DNA of 64,000 nucleotides from an uncultured Winogradskyella sp. (GTDB lineage: Bacteria > Bacteroidota > Bacteroidia > Flavobacteriales > Flavobacteriaceae): assembly GCF_947495255.1 (NCBI RefSeq), contig NZ_CANLYI010000007.1:292037-356036 (forward strand), read 5' to 3'. This document shows, piece by piece, positions 28,677-37,617 of this stretch (its first letter is position 1; each line of letters begins with the position of its first letter). The position numbers were made by a program, and so were the translations under genes. The notes under the pieces are model-generated. The model saw nothing but the letters and a program-made list of their open reading frames with translations, had not been told where the DNA came from and searched no databases.

Positions 28677-29828
28677 CTATGTATTAACAACAATCTCATT
28701 GTATGTATTTATGTTCTTTTCAACAATATTATTTATATCAAATTCTTCGCAAATACGTTTTCTTCCCTTTTTAGCAATCTCAGTACAAGTTTCATAGTTA
28801 TTAAAAACATATTTGATTTTCTCGGCTATAGCAACTGGACTCAATGGATTCACTAAATAACCCGTAACACCATCTATAACTGCCTCTCTTCCAGGACCAA
28901 TAGAACTTCCAATAAAAATTTTACTCATAGCCATTACTTCGAGCCAAGCTAATGGCATAGCCTCCATATGACTAGGATAACAGCATACCTGAGCTTTTTC
29001 AATATAGCTTGGAATTGTACTATTTGGTACCACTCCTAAAAATTCAAGATGAGGCTCTAATTTATTAGTAATACTTTTTTCTAATAAAGGTCTGTATGGA
29101 ATATTAGTACCTGGTATATTAGCATCTCTTCCTGCTATTAAAAGTTTCACATTTGGAAATTCATCTATTAAGTAATTTAAGGCTTCAATGAGTTGTCTAA
29201 TCCCTTTTTTTTCGACAAGTGTTCCTGCAAAAAATATGGAATGTTTTTCTATCTTGTTTAAATCTGATTGATAGAATTGATTAACATCTATGGGATTAAA
29301 TACAACAGTATAAGTTCGGTTCTGTAACCCTAAAAGTTGTAATGTCTCCTTTCCTACAAAATCGGAAACTGCAATTAGAGCGTCTGCCTTACGAAATGAT
29401 TTTTTCTCTACAAAAGCTTGCCTCAATTTTACTTTTCGTTTTTCATATTTTGCAAAGAAATGATGTCCTCCATGAAGTCTAATAATATATTTTATAGACT
29501 TAATTTTTGATATAAAAGCCAAACCTAATTCTGCAGTTTCTACAATATCAATAGGATAATCCTTATCAATTAATTTTATCCTTTTGCTTATAGATTTATT
29601 ATTATAATACCATGTAAAACCTTTAATTACGTTAGGTTTTAGTCTATATATTATGACTCCATTATCATCTTCTTCTTCATGAATTTTGGAATAGAAATTA
29701 ATACCTATTACAGTAACTTTATGTCCTTTTTTTACTAATTTTCTACTTAATGTACGAATGAAAGTGCCCACACCTCCATGCGAAAAATCTTGTTTTGGGT
29801 ATTCATTTGTTATAAAGCAAATATGCAT
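28677..29828 (-). CDS. Glycosyltransferase family 4 protein
   Basis: A 383-residue GT-B enzyme whose start MHICFITNEYPKQDFSHGGV is the classic GT4 nucleotide-fold entry, with the glycine-rich GGVGTFIRTLSRKLVKKGHKV. The donor domain has IFFAGTLVEKKGIRQLIEAL, LLIAGRDANIPG, and EAMPLAWLEVMAMSKIFIGS with its conserved glutamates. It starts one base before the stop of the upstream gene at 29829, so the two are very tightly linked. Position directly after NeuC suggests it works on the glycan carrying the nonulosonic acid, but this is inference. Confidence 0.92.
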   Translation of the reverse strand: MHICFITNEYPKQDFSHGGVGTFIRTLSRKLVKKGHKVTVIGINFYSKIHEEEDDNGVIIYRLKPNVIKGFTWYYNNKSISKRIKLIDKDYPIDIVETAELGLAFISKIKSIKYIIRLHGGHHFFAKYEKRKVKLRQAFVEKKSFRKADALIAVSDFVGKETLQLLGLQNRTYTVVFNPIDVNQFYQSDLNKIEKHSIFFAGTLVEKKGIRQLIEALNYLIDEFPNVKLLIAGRDANIPGTNIPYRPLLEKSITNKLEPHLEFLGVVPNSTIPSYIEKAQVCCYPSHMEAMPLAWLEVMAMSKIFIGSSIGPGREAVIDGVTGYLVNPLSPVAIAEKIKYVFNNYETCTEIAKKGRKRICEEFDINNIVEKNINTYNEIVVNT

Positions 29829-31217
29829 TTAGAATAAAGATTTTGCTATAAGTCTAGCGTTTTGATCAATTGGATGCTGAACTAAAATTTCCATCCATTT
29901 TTTTCTTTCTGGAGCAATTGTCTCTGGATGATTAAGCGCATTATTAACTACTTCTAAAATTGACGCTTTATCATTTATCCAACCAACAGCATTTAATCCA
30001 TTCATACTTCTGAAATGTTGAAAATTATAAATAATTTTTGTACTCCAATTGTTATCATTAGATGGATTATAATTTAGATATAAACATGGTTTATTAAATG
30101 TCGCAAAATCTAATGCCATTGTCGAGCCAAGATTGATTACTAAGCTGCAATGATAAGATAAATTAACTTGCATGCTAATATCATTGAATTTTGGAAAATA
30201 CCCAACCCAACCTGTTTCAGATTGCACATTCCAAATAGGGTCAATCGGAACAATTAAATCGTTAAATCTATTGAGAACTTCATCATATCTCGATGAAAAA
30301 TCAACTGGACATCTTCTAAATATAATTTGTAAATCATCTTTCTTAGAGTTTAGCGATTCAGCCACGTCTTCAAGAAACAATTGGTCATAAGGTGATGTCG
30401 CAATATCATCTCCACTAAAACAAAGCCATTTCTTCTTTGTATCTAAACCATGTGTTTTGGCAAAATCTTCTCGAGTTATAAATCTATTTTGATCTAAGTA
30501 GAATTCAAATTGAGGAGTTCCAACAAGGATTACGTTATCTTCAGGTATTTCGGGATAATAGTCTTTCATTTCCTGTTTCATCCATTTTGACCAAACATAG
30601 TAATCATCTGTTTTTACCGCTAATCTTGCTTTTGGCAAATTATCCCATGAAAAAATTGCGGTGACTGTTTTAATATTATTTTGTTTTGCTGCAAGACAAA
30701 TAGGCATCAATCCTGCTACACGTTGGTGTGTAATAAAAATTGTCGTAGGTTTTAACTCTTGTAATTCTTTTTTATAATTCTTTATAGCACCCTGAGAAAT
30801 TTTTTCAATACTCTTTTTTTCGAAATTTAATATTCTAGAATAATTTTTAGATAAGAATTTTCCTAGAATCTCAGCAAATTTATATAATACTTTTACTTTG
30901 AAACTATAGTTTGGCCGTCTCCAATTTGTTAATATCGTCGGATTTTCTTTTAGCTTACTATTATGAATTAATCGTGCATAGGTTGTAGCTTCTCTATATA
31001 GACGTGTAAGACTATTTTCGGGAGATAGCTGTATTTGTTTGTAATTAAAATCTATGTCATGTATTCCTTTTACATCATCGAAAGCTTCTAATGGCAAAGT
31101 AGACCAAATAGTAACTATAGCGTCTTCCTTTATATGCTTAATAAGATCAGAATACAGATAATTCTTTATGCCAACACCATCAGGAACTAAAAATAGTATA
31201 TGCTTTTGTTTAGGCAT
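29829..31217 (-). CDS. Putative GT-B glycosyl/glycerophosphotransferase-like surface glycan enzyme
   Basis: No exact family was recognised. The 462-residue protein has a GT-B look: KHILFLVPDGVGIKNYLYSD at the N-terminus, AIFSWDNLPKARLAV near 200, and a C-terminal half with VINLGSTMALDFATFNKPCLYL, which resembles the donor site of CDP-glycerol glycerophosphotransferase-like and surface-carbohydrate proteins. There are no membrane segments. It overlaps the neuC gene upstream by eight bases, and this tight coupling to nonulosonic acid genes makes a sialyltransferase-like role possible. That is a context argument only; a plain glycosyltransferase is equally likely. Confidence 0.78.
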   Translation of the reverse strand: MPKQKHILFLVPDGVGIKNYLYSDLIKHIKEDAIVTIWSTLPLEAFDDVKGIHDIDFNYKQIQLSPENSLTRLYREATTYARLIHNSKLKENPTILTNWRRPNYSFKVKVLYKFAEILGKFLSKNYSRILNFEKKSIEKISQGAIKNYKKELQELKPTTIFITHQRVAGLMPICLAAKQNNIKTVTAIFSWDNLPKARLAVKTDDYYVWSKWMKQEMKDYYPEIPEDNVILVGTPQFEFYLDQNRFITREDFAKTHGLDTKKKWLCFSGDDIATSPYDQLFLEDVAESLNSKKDDLQIIFRRCPVDFSSRYDEVLNRFNDLIVPIDPIWNVQSETGWVGYFPKFNDISMQVNLSYHCSLVINLGSTMALDFATFNKPCLYLNYNPSNDNNWSTKIIYNFQHFRSMNGLNAVGWINDKASILEVVNNALNHPETIAPERKKWMEILVQHPIDQNARLIAKSLF

Positions 31218-32334
31218 CCTTAAATTGTTTTTGATGATTTATTGACCACACTTCTGTTGATTCTAAGCTATCTAAGAATAATTGTGCACTATTGCCTTTA
31301 CCAAAAGTTTCATTTGAAATCTCTATTGTTTTAGATAAATTATTGAATGCCTCTAAAATTAATTCTTTTTCACATGGCACATTAATTATTTTAGAAGAAC
31401 TCGCTCTATTAAGCTGTCTATTTCCAATATTTATTGTCGATATACCATAGTAAGGCGCTTCCCTAACTCCTGCACTACTATTACCTATTATAAAATTTGA
31501 TTTTTTTAGAAGTGTTAAGAAGTATTCAAACCTAATAGAAGGAAAAACTTTAAATCTTGTATTTCCTTTAAATTTCTCGTACGCTTTTAGTATATGTTTG
31601 CTCCCCAAATCATTGTTAGGGTAAATTACAACATAATTTCTATCGCTCTCAATTAATGCTTCTACATATTGATTTGCTCTATCTTGAATCTCATCTATCT
31701 CAGTTGTAACAGGATGAAACATAGCTACTGCATAAGAACTGAAATCAATTTGATAGTAACGTTTAACCTCATCTAGATGTGGTAAATTATCGGAAAACAT
31801 TATATCAACATCAGGTGAACCTATTACAAAAATAGACTCATCTAGTTCACCCATTTGTATTAAGCGTTTTTTGGCTTCATCATTGGACGTGTAATGTATA
31901 TGACTCAGTTTAGACACCGAATGCCTTATCAATTCATCTATGGTACCTGAAAGCTCACCTCCTTCTATATGAGCTACTAAAATATTATTTAAACTACCCA
32001 CAATAGCTCCTGCTAATGCTTCTACTCTATCGCCATGTACAATAATTAAATCAGGCTGAATATTTTTTACGTATTCAGAAAAACCATTAATAGTTTTTGC
32101 TAAGGTTAAATCCATAGTAGCTTCATCTGTATGATTATGAAACTTAGATATATATTTAAAACCACAGCGCTCAACTTCTATTAAAGTATAACCATACTCT
32201 TGCAAAAGATGCATACCTGTAACAAATATATACGGTTCAAAATCAATATGTTTTTCAACACTTTGTATAAGGGTTTTTATTTTTCCGAAATCGGCTCTGG
32301 TGCCCGTTAGAAAAACTATTTTTTTATTTGCCAT
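31210..32334 (-). CDS. neuC: UDP-N-acetylglucosamine 2-epimerase (hydrolysing), NeuC-type
   Basis: NeuC hydrolyses UDP-GlcNAc to free N-acetylmannosamine and UDP, the first step of sialic acid synthesis; LegG acts likewise on a bacillosamine derivative. The 374-residue protein has the family pattern: FLTGTRADFGKIKTLIQSVE at the N-terminus, LIIVHGDRVEALAGAIVG, HIEGGELSGTIDELIRHSVS, SKLSHIHYTSNDEAKKRLIQ and IIGNSSAGVREAPYYG. Hydrolysing members share these motifs. It follows an acetyltransferase gene with one-base overlap (stop and start meet at 32334) and leads to a glycosyltransferase-like gene. Without legB/C/H nearby, the ManNAc product is more likely than the legionaminic precursor. Confidence 0.94.
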   Translation of the reverse strand: MANKKIVFLTGTRADFGKIKTLIQSVEKHIDFEPYIFVTGMHLLQEYGYTLIEVERCGFKYISKFHNHTDEATMDLTLAKTINGFSEYVKNIQPDLIIVHGDRVEALAGAIVGSLNNILVAHIEGGELSGTIDELIRHSVSKLSHIHYTSNDEAKKRLIQMGELDESIFVIGSPDVDIMFSDNLPHLDEVKRYYQIDFSSYAVAMFHPVTTEIDEIQDRANQYVEALIESDRNYVVIYPNNDLGSKHILKAYEKFKGNTRFKVFPSIRFEYFLTLLKKSNFIIGNSSAGVREAPYYGISTINIGNRQLNRASSSKIINVPCEKELILEAFNNLSKTIEISNETFGKGNSAQLFLDSLESTEVWSINHQKQFKDA

Positions 32335-32927
32335 TATAGATAGTCTAATCGAGTATTTGAAATTACTGTAGTGTTGTCCTTTATATTTTTATTGACCATT
32401 GTATGTGCCCCTATGACAACATTGTCTCCAATATATAAAGACCCTAATATTGAAGAATTACAATACATTTTAACGTTTTCTCCTATATTATTTCCAGAAC
32501 CAGACCCATTGACTTTATGTCCAATAGTGCAATTCTGATGAATCATAAAACCTTTGCCTATTGTATTGCGACTTCCAATGATTGTTCCTTCTCCATGCAC
32601 AATATAGAGCCCTTCATCAATAGTTGAGTTAAAATAAATTTCGCATCCACATAAGTCTTTCATTAGAAAGTGAATTTGAGACTCTAATTCTTCTAAATTT
32701 TCTTTATGAATATGACTACCTAGTCTAAAAAGAAACATTGCTAATTCATTTTGATTTGTTACTATTCTATTTAACACTTCAGAATCACTAGTTTCAGGAA
32801 AATGATAATTCACATCTCTTATCACATTATCAAATGCCTCCAAAACAATAGTTTTGGGTATTTGTTTTGAGTTATAAACCCTCTTTAGCAAGAACTCTAC
32901 AAAGTTAACTATTTGATATTCTTCCAT
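32334..32927 (-). CDS. Serine acetyltransferase-like hexapeptide acyltransferase
   Basis: This 197-residue protein has an N-terminal helical part (about 1-85) and a left-handed beta-helix made of hexapeptide repeats (GEGTIIGSRNTIGKGFMIHQ, then NNIGENVKMYCNS and YIGDNVVIGAHTMV). The layout is that of serine O-acetyltransferase (CysE/SAT); the catalytic-type His is in MIHQNCTIGHK. Its place between neuB and neuC, with 19 bases overlapping neuB, suggests it acetylates the sugar (the role NeuD or NeuO-type enzymes have) rather than serine in cysteine synthesis. The acceptor is thus inferred from context. Expression should be coupled to neuB. Confidence 0.85.
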   Translation of the reverse strand: MEEYQIVNFVEFLLKRVYNSKQIPKTIVLEAFDNVIRDVNYHFPETSDSEVLNRIVTNQNELAMFLFRLGSHIHKENLEELESQIHFLMKDLCGCEIYFNSTIDEGLYIVHGEGTIIGSRNTIGKGFMIHQNCTIGHKVNGSGSGNNIGENVKMYCNSSILGSLYIGDNVVIGAHTMVNKNIKDNTTVISNTRLDYL

Positions 32928-33952
32928 GTTATATGTATATCACTTTCTATATCTTCTACAGCAATTTTTCCTAGAATACTATTGTAATGTTCTGCTAAAA
33001 TCTCTCCATTTCCAGGGCGTTTCACCCAAATATTATCTTTACTAAATACGTCTCCTCTTTTAATAGGTTTTATGGTACAAACCGTAGCAAAAGCAAAATC
33101 TATGGTTACTTTTTCTTCTTTAGTAGGCGCTTTAATTCCCCCTCTCATAGACCATATTTCTTTACTACCTACAACGAGATTAGAACATTCTATCTCATCC
33201 ATACTACAAACAATATCTGGACCTTGTCTTTGCTTATTATCAGTAAAATGACGTTCTAAAATTGATGCTCCCAGTGCAACAGCTCCTAAACATGCATTAT
33301 TATTTAGAGTATGATCGCTAAGACCGAAAACATTATTTTTAAATGCCTCATGCAGTTCCATCATTGCACCATAACGTACCAAATGCGACGGTGTTGGGTA
33401 TAAATTTGTGGTGTGTAAAAGTGCTAAAGGCGTATTGTGTGATTCAAAAATTGCTACTGCCTTTTTTACACTTTCTATAGTATTCATACCTGTACTTAAA
33501 ATTACAGGCTTACCAAATTTAGCAATATGCTCTAACAAAGGATAATTGTTACATTCGCCTGAACCAATTTTATAAGCAGGTATATCAAAACGTTTTAAAC
33601 GCTCTGCTGCAGCTCTAGAAAATGGTGTAGAAATAAAAATCATGTCTTTACTTTCTACGTATTTTTTTAATTCTAACTCGTCCTCCTCATTCAAAGCACA
33701 GCGCTCCATTATCTCATAAATAGAAACATCAGCATTACCAGGTATAACCTTCATTGCTGCTTTACTCATTTCGTCTTCGACAATATGAGTTTGGTGCTTA
33801 ACAACTTCTGCTCCTGCCCTATGTGCAGCATCTACCATTTCTTTAGCTACGATTATTGAACCTTCATGGTTTATACCAATTTCTGCTATTACTAGTGGAG
33901 GAAAATCTGCTCCTATTTTTCGACCTGATATTTCTATAAACGGATTCTGCAT
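32909..33952 (-). CDS. neuB: N-acetylneuraminate synthase (NeuB family)
   Basis: NeuB condenses ManNAc (or a related sugar) with phosphoenolpyruvate to give a nine-carbon nonulosonic acid. The 347-residue protein has a TIM-barrel NeuB domain with PLVIAEIGINHEGS (about 19-32), VVKHQTHIVEDEM near 50, FISTPFSRAAAERL, YKIGSGECNNYPLLEH, ILSTGMNTIESV and ILERHFTDNKQRQGPD, followed by an antifreeze-like SAF domain at about 285-347 (IKPIKRGDVFSKDNIWVKRPG). It leads the neuB-acetyltransferase-neuC unit. NeuA, needed to activate the acid as CMP-sugar, is not in the window. Pathway choice (Neu5Ac or legionaminic) is open. Confidence 0.94.
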   Translation of the reverse strand: MQNPFIEISGRKIGADFPPLVIAEIGINHEGSIIVAKEMVDAAHRAGAEVVKHQTHIVEDEMSKAAMKVIPGNADVSIYEIMERCALNEEDELELKKYVESKDMIFISTPFSRAAAERLKRFDIPAYKIGSGECNNYPLLEHIAKFGKPVILSTGMNTIESVKKAVAIFESHNTPLALLHTTNLYPTPSHLVRYGAMMELHEAFKNNVFGLSDHTLNNNACLGAVALGASILERHFTDNKQRQGPDIVCSMDEIECSNLVVGSKEIWSMRGGIKAPTKEEKVTIDFAFATVCTIKPIKRGDVFSKDNIWVKRPGNGEILAEHYNSILGKIAVEDIESDIHITWKNIK

Positions 33953-34338
33953 TCTATTTTATAACTGTATACTTTTATTTTAAATTCTTACAATAGCCAT
34001 CTGCCTATTTTACTTTAACTCGTATTCCCTTACGCTTTTCTATAAATAGCTTTTAGAAAAAAATCTTTGAAAAACGAGTATTTTTTTGAGATATAGAACT
34101 TATTATTAACTCAAGCTATAACCCGTTTTAATTTTGAATTCTTTTAAAATTCTTAGTGTTATTTCTAATGCGCAGTCTCCTACTATATATTTTGATTACC
34201 TTCTACTTTTAAAACCTCTTAAAACATGCTTGGCAATAACTTTATTGGTACATTTCATTATTACTTAATATTATATAAAACAAGAATCAATAATATCAAA
34301 CTTATATTCAATAAAGAATAGTTATAAAGCTTAATACT
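33953..34338. other. Intergenic stretch between neuB and a sulfotransferase, with a possible coding remnant
   Basis: This 386-base AT-rich gap has no intact gene. On the minus strand, 34106-34258 reads as one frame of 49 sense codons with an internal TAA: about 20 residues from an ATG (MKCTNKVIAKHVLRGF) and, after the stop, SKYIVGDCALEITLRILKEF. The second piece looks protein-like, so the stretch may be the scar of a lost gene. I could not name it. No clear promoter or terminator was found for neuB. Confidence 0.35.
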
Positions 34339-35199
34339 TTATTTTATATAGTTATAGGCTTCTAACTTATTTTCTTCTACAAATCCCAAATCTACTAATA
34401 ATTTATTACTTTTTATAAAATCTTCTTTTAGGCTATTATACCCTCCAACTTTATTAATTTTAAAAAAGGAAACAGGGCAATTGAACTTGAATATTTTAAC
34501 CATAACAAACTTTACTTTTTGCTCAAAAGAACGTATTTTTTGAAAAGTAAAACTTTGCTCAGAATTTGCTTTCGTTAAGGACAAAAAATTCAATTTTGAT
34601 AGGGTATACAATTGATTTTCTGTTAAGGTATTTATATTTTGAGGTGAATTCTTTATATATGGATTATAGTTTAATCCTAGGATATTGTAAAATTCTTTAT
34701 AAAATAAATCTGGTTGAGTCATTAAATCTTCAAAAAATAAAAAATGAATGTTTTTCTTTTTAAAGTAAAGTAGTAAAAGTTTGGCTAAATCCCCATACAT
34801 ACATGTACTTAAATAATCCATACCTAAATTAGTTTTATACATCCAATTCTCAAGGGTCTTAACACCTTTAAAATTATGCTTTATATGGTATTTAAACATT
34901 GACAAGATTGCGTCATCTTGCTGTCTTATGGTAATAATTATCTTGGCATCGGGATGTAGAGTAGTAATACGATTAAAAACCTCATTTAGCTTCACCTTGC
35001 CAAAACCAGCAGTTACTATAGTTTCATTGCTTTCAATATTTACCTTGTTTTTTTGTAATGGTTCTTCTATTGTGGTCCACCAAGATGACGTGGTAAAATA
35101 TGTAGATCTAGAAAGCGCTACTCTTTCATCTTTTTCTAAAATAGCTTGAATCGTAGTTGTACCAGACTTTGGTATACCGATATGAAATACTTTACTCAA
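34339..35199 (-). CDS. Sulfotransferase-like protein
   Basis: This 286-residue protein has the 5'-phosphosulfate-binding loop of PAPS-dependent sulfotransferases near its start (FHIGIPKSGTTTIQ, residues 5-18), and a 3'-phosphate-binding segment ITIRQQDDAILSMFKYHIKH (about 90-110) of the RxxxxxxxSxxxH kind. It should move sulfate from PAPS to a sugar hydroxyl in the cytoplasm. There is no membrane segment. It sits alone in the cluster, with a 386-base gap on one side and a coding fragment at 35242-35418 on the other, which suggests the spot has changed by gain or loss. A second sulfotransferase-like gene is at 38577-39365. Acceptor sugar unknown. Confidence 0.85.
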   Translation of the reverse strand: MSKVFHIGIPKSGTTTIQAILEKDERVALSRSTYFTTSSWWTTIEEPLQKNKVNIESNETIVTAGFGKVKLNEVFNRITTLHPDAKIIITIRQQDDAILSMFKYHIKHNFKGVKTLENWMYKTNLGMDYLSTCMYGDLAKLLLLYFKKKNIHFLFFEDLMTQPDLFYKEFYNILGLNYNPYIKNSPQNINTLTENQLYTLSKLNFLSLTKANSEQSFTFQKIRSFEQKVKFVMVKIFKFNCPVSFFKINKVGGYNSLKEDFIKSNKLLVDLGFVEENKLEAYNYIK

Positions 35200-35241
35200 A
35201 ATAAGTTATGTTGTTTTAATCTATTAAAAATGTATTCTAAT

Positions 35242-35418
35242 TTAACAACGTTCAATAAATGCTAAATAGCTGTAACTGTAGCTTCTCACTTTCCATTTAT
35301 TATTTTCTGCTCGAATAATAACTTTAACTCCTTTAACACTTGCTATTTTTTTAATCAAATTATCATCTGTAATATTAAAATTCGGGGTTCTTTTAGTACC
35401 ACCCCATGCTAGTATTAT
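35242..35418 (-). pseudogene. Remnant of a coding sequence, no start codon
   Basis: This minus-strand frame of 58 codons runs from just after a TAA to a TAA, with no ATG, GTG or TTG in a sensible place. Its translation is protein-like (LAWGGTKRTPNFNITDDNLI, then IASVKGVKVIIRAENNKWKV and a C-terminal FIERC), with a normal amino-acid balance and no stop, which is unusual for AT-rich noncoding DNA. I read it as the 3' end of a gene whose 5' part was lost. It starts 13 bases from the stop of the next glycosyltransferase. I could not identify the family. Confidence 0.45.
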
Positions 35419-35431
35419 TTAGATAAGCCCA

Positions 35432-36580
35432 CTACTCTTTATTATTACTCATATTCAATGATAGCTTAGCTTCCTCTAAAAACAACTTTATTTTATTGGC
35501 CCAATTCTCAATATCGTATATGTTTTCTGGTGTTTTTTCAAGAAATGGATTTTGACCTTGTGTTTTTAATATTGAAATCGCATACTCCATCTTCTCAACC
35601 CATTCGTCAACAAAATTTGGATTTTCTACCAATACACCATATTCACCAAAATTAAGTACTTCTGGTATTCCTCCTTGATTTGATGCAATGCAATAACAAC
35701 CACATTTTAAAGCTTCAGCTAATACGATACCAAAACCTTCTTTCCATAAGGATGGGAACACAAACACGTCTGATAATTGATAAAACATGTGTAATTCCTT
35801 ATTTGGAACTCTACCAATTGAAGTCACACCTTCTTGATTCAATTCTTTTGTTATACCAACTACTAATAATTGTATATTTTTATTATTAACATATACTTTT
35901 TGAAAAGCCTCAAGAACCATTTGGAGTCCTTTTTTAGGTCTATTTTGTGAACACCATAAAAATACAACAGCGTCCTTATTTATATTATTTTGATCTCTTA
36001 ATTGGCTCTTTTGCGTTGAGTTAATTCTTTTAAATTGGTTTGAGTCTGTACCATTATGAATAACTCTGGCCTTAAAAACACAATCTACATAATAATCTAA
36101 ATAGGCTTTATATGCTAAATTGGTTAAAAACCAAAACTCATCAATAGCATATAAAAAAGGCTGCGCTCTTTTCTTTGAAAATTGAGGAGAAAAACCATGG
36201 TAATAGTATTGAATATAAAAATCTTTACGATAATAATTTTCCTTTAAAAATGTATCTATAGGTAAAACAACACCACTATTATCTATGATTTGAATGATAT
36301 ATTTATTTCCCTTTACAATTATTTTATTAAGCGCTTCTAAATAGTTGCTGTATTTACTTTTAGAGTCTAATAATTTGTTTTTTATCTTATCTGCTAATGT
36401 GACATTTCTTAAAAACTTATAAGACACATTTGGCACTCTATCTTTTACTTCTGGACAGATAATATAATCAAACCCGTGATTACTATTAGCTAAAAGATAA
36501 TTATACATAGTAGTCCAACTACCTATCTTAGCGTAGGGCAGCGGAAACTGAGAAATTAAAATTACTTCTGTTTTAGTCAT
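35432..36580 (-). CDS. Glycosyltransferase family 4 protein
   Basis: A 382-residue GT-B glycosyltransferase. The N-terminal half starts VILISQFPLPYAKIGSWTTM; the C-terminal donor domain has VVFLWCSQNRPKKGLQMVLE, LVVGITKELNQEGV and WKEGFGIVLAEALKCGCYCI with the E-x7-E residues, followed by ASNQGGIPEVL. Its start overlaps the stop of the preceding GT2 gene by four bases. It is the last intact gene before the remnant and the sulfotransferase. Substrate unknown. Confidence 0.92.
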   Translation of the reverse strand: MTKTEVILISQFPLPYAKIGSWTTMYNYLLANSNHGFDYIICPEVKDRVPNVSYKFLRNVTLADKIKNKLLDSKSKYSNYLEALNKIIVKGNKYIIQIIDNSGVVLPIDTFLKENYYRKDFYIQYYYHGFSPQFSKKRAQPFLYAIDEFWFLTNLAYKAYLDYYVDCVFKARVIHNGTDSNQFKRINSTQKSQLRDQNNINKDAVVFLWCSQNRPKKGLQMVLEAFQKVYVNNKNIQLLVVGITKELNQEGVTSIGRVPNKELHMFYQLSDVFVFPSLWKEGFGIVLAEALKCGCYCIASNQGGIPEVLNFGEYGVLVENPNFVDEWVEKMEYAISILKTQGQNPFLEKTPENIYDIENWANKIKLFLEEAKLSLNMSNNKE

Positions 36581-37572
36581 TCTTTTTTAGCATAATCGTA
36601 TTGTGGAAAATAAAAATATTTATATCCTTTTTTAGCGAATAGAACTACAAAAAAACCAATGTTTATTTTTCCTAAATGCTGCTTTAAAGCATTTATGGAC
36701 TTACTATAGTTTTTAAGAGATTTTCCGTGCGACAATAAGATATTAAATCTTTGAACAAACCCTGTGCAAAGTTGATTTATATTATAATAATTAGTGGCTT
36801 GCCTGTAAAAGATATATGCCATTAATTTTTCTCTATTTTTTAATTCTTTAGTCTGTTCTAGAAAGTTGAAAACATTGTCAAAATATTTGAAAACAGATTT
36901 TTGAGCCTTTAAAGATGTTCTTGCCTTTGTGCTTATACTTTCACCCTCAATTCTAACATAAAACAAAACGGTATCTAAATATTTGAATTGTGGCTGAAAG
37001 GTTAACATTCTAAAATGAAAATCACGCTCTTGAGAACGCTGTAAAGATTCGTCAAAGTGCTTTTTGTTTTCTAAAAAAGTAGATTTCCACAGTGGCGAAG
37101 GTGTATAGAAATATAATCCATTTATTAAATAATCTTCTATATAATTATCGGAAGTCATGATTAAAGGCCTATCTGCCTTTTCTGCATTTTTTATGCTCTC
37201 TTTAAATTTACTACTGATACAAGCGCAGAAATCTAATTCAGGATTTTGCTCTAAGGTTTCAACTTTCAGATTCAAAAAATCTGCATGCATTATATCATCG
37301 CTATCAAACCAATTAATGTATTTACCATTGGCATTCTCCAATCCATAATTACGACAGGCATTAGCTCCTTTCGGCTTTTCTTTTGGTCTATCGTAGAATT
37401 TAAATCTTGCATCTAAATCTAGATAACTATTAATGACTCCTATACTATTATCAGTACTTCCATCATCAACAATAATGCATTCCCAATTAGTATAAGATTG
37501 AGCCAAAACACTATCCAATGTTTCTCCTATTAGGTGTGCACGATTATATACAGGTATGATAATAGAGACCAA
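36577..37572 (-). CDS. Glycosyltransferase family 2 protein
   Basis: A 331-residue inverting GT-A enzyme. The nucleotide-binding pattern VSIIIPVYNRAHLIGETLDS starts the protein, with CIIVDDGSTDNS near 33-44 and the metal-binding DxD-type motif NWFDSDDIMH near 90-99. GANACRNYGLENANGKY lies before the DxD. The C-terminal 130 residues are helical and not diagnostic. It overlaps the following GT4 gene by four bases and starts 45 bases after the upstream GT2 gene's stop. Substrate unknown. Confidence 0.93.
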   Translation of the reverse strand: MVSIIIPVYNRAHLIGETLDSVLAQSYTNWECIIVDDGSTDNSIGVINSYLDLDARFKFYDRPKEKPKGANACRNYGLENANGKYINWFDSDDIMHADFLNLKVETLEQNPELDFCACISSKFKESIKNAEKADRPLIMTSDNYIEDYLINGLYFYTPSPLWKSTFLENKKHFDESLQRSQERDFHFRMLTFQPQFKYLDTVLFYVRIEGESISTKARTSLKAQKSVFKYFDNVFNFLEQTKELKNREKLMAYIFYRQATNYYNINQLCTGFVQRFNILLSHGKSLKNYSKSINALKQHLGKINIGFFVVLFAKKGYKYFYFPQYDYAKKE

Positions 37573-37617
37573 TTGTTGCTTTTTATTTTTTAATTACCAA
37601 TATCCAAACTTACGACA

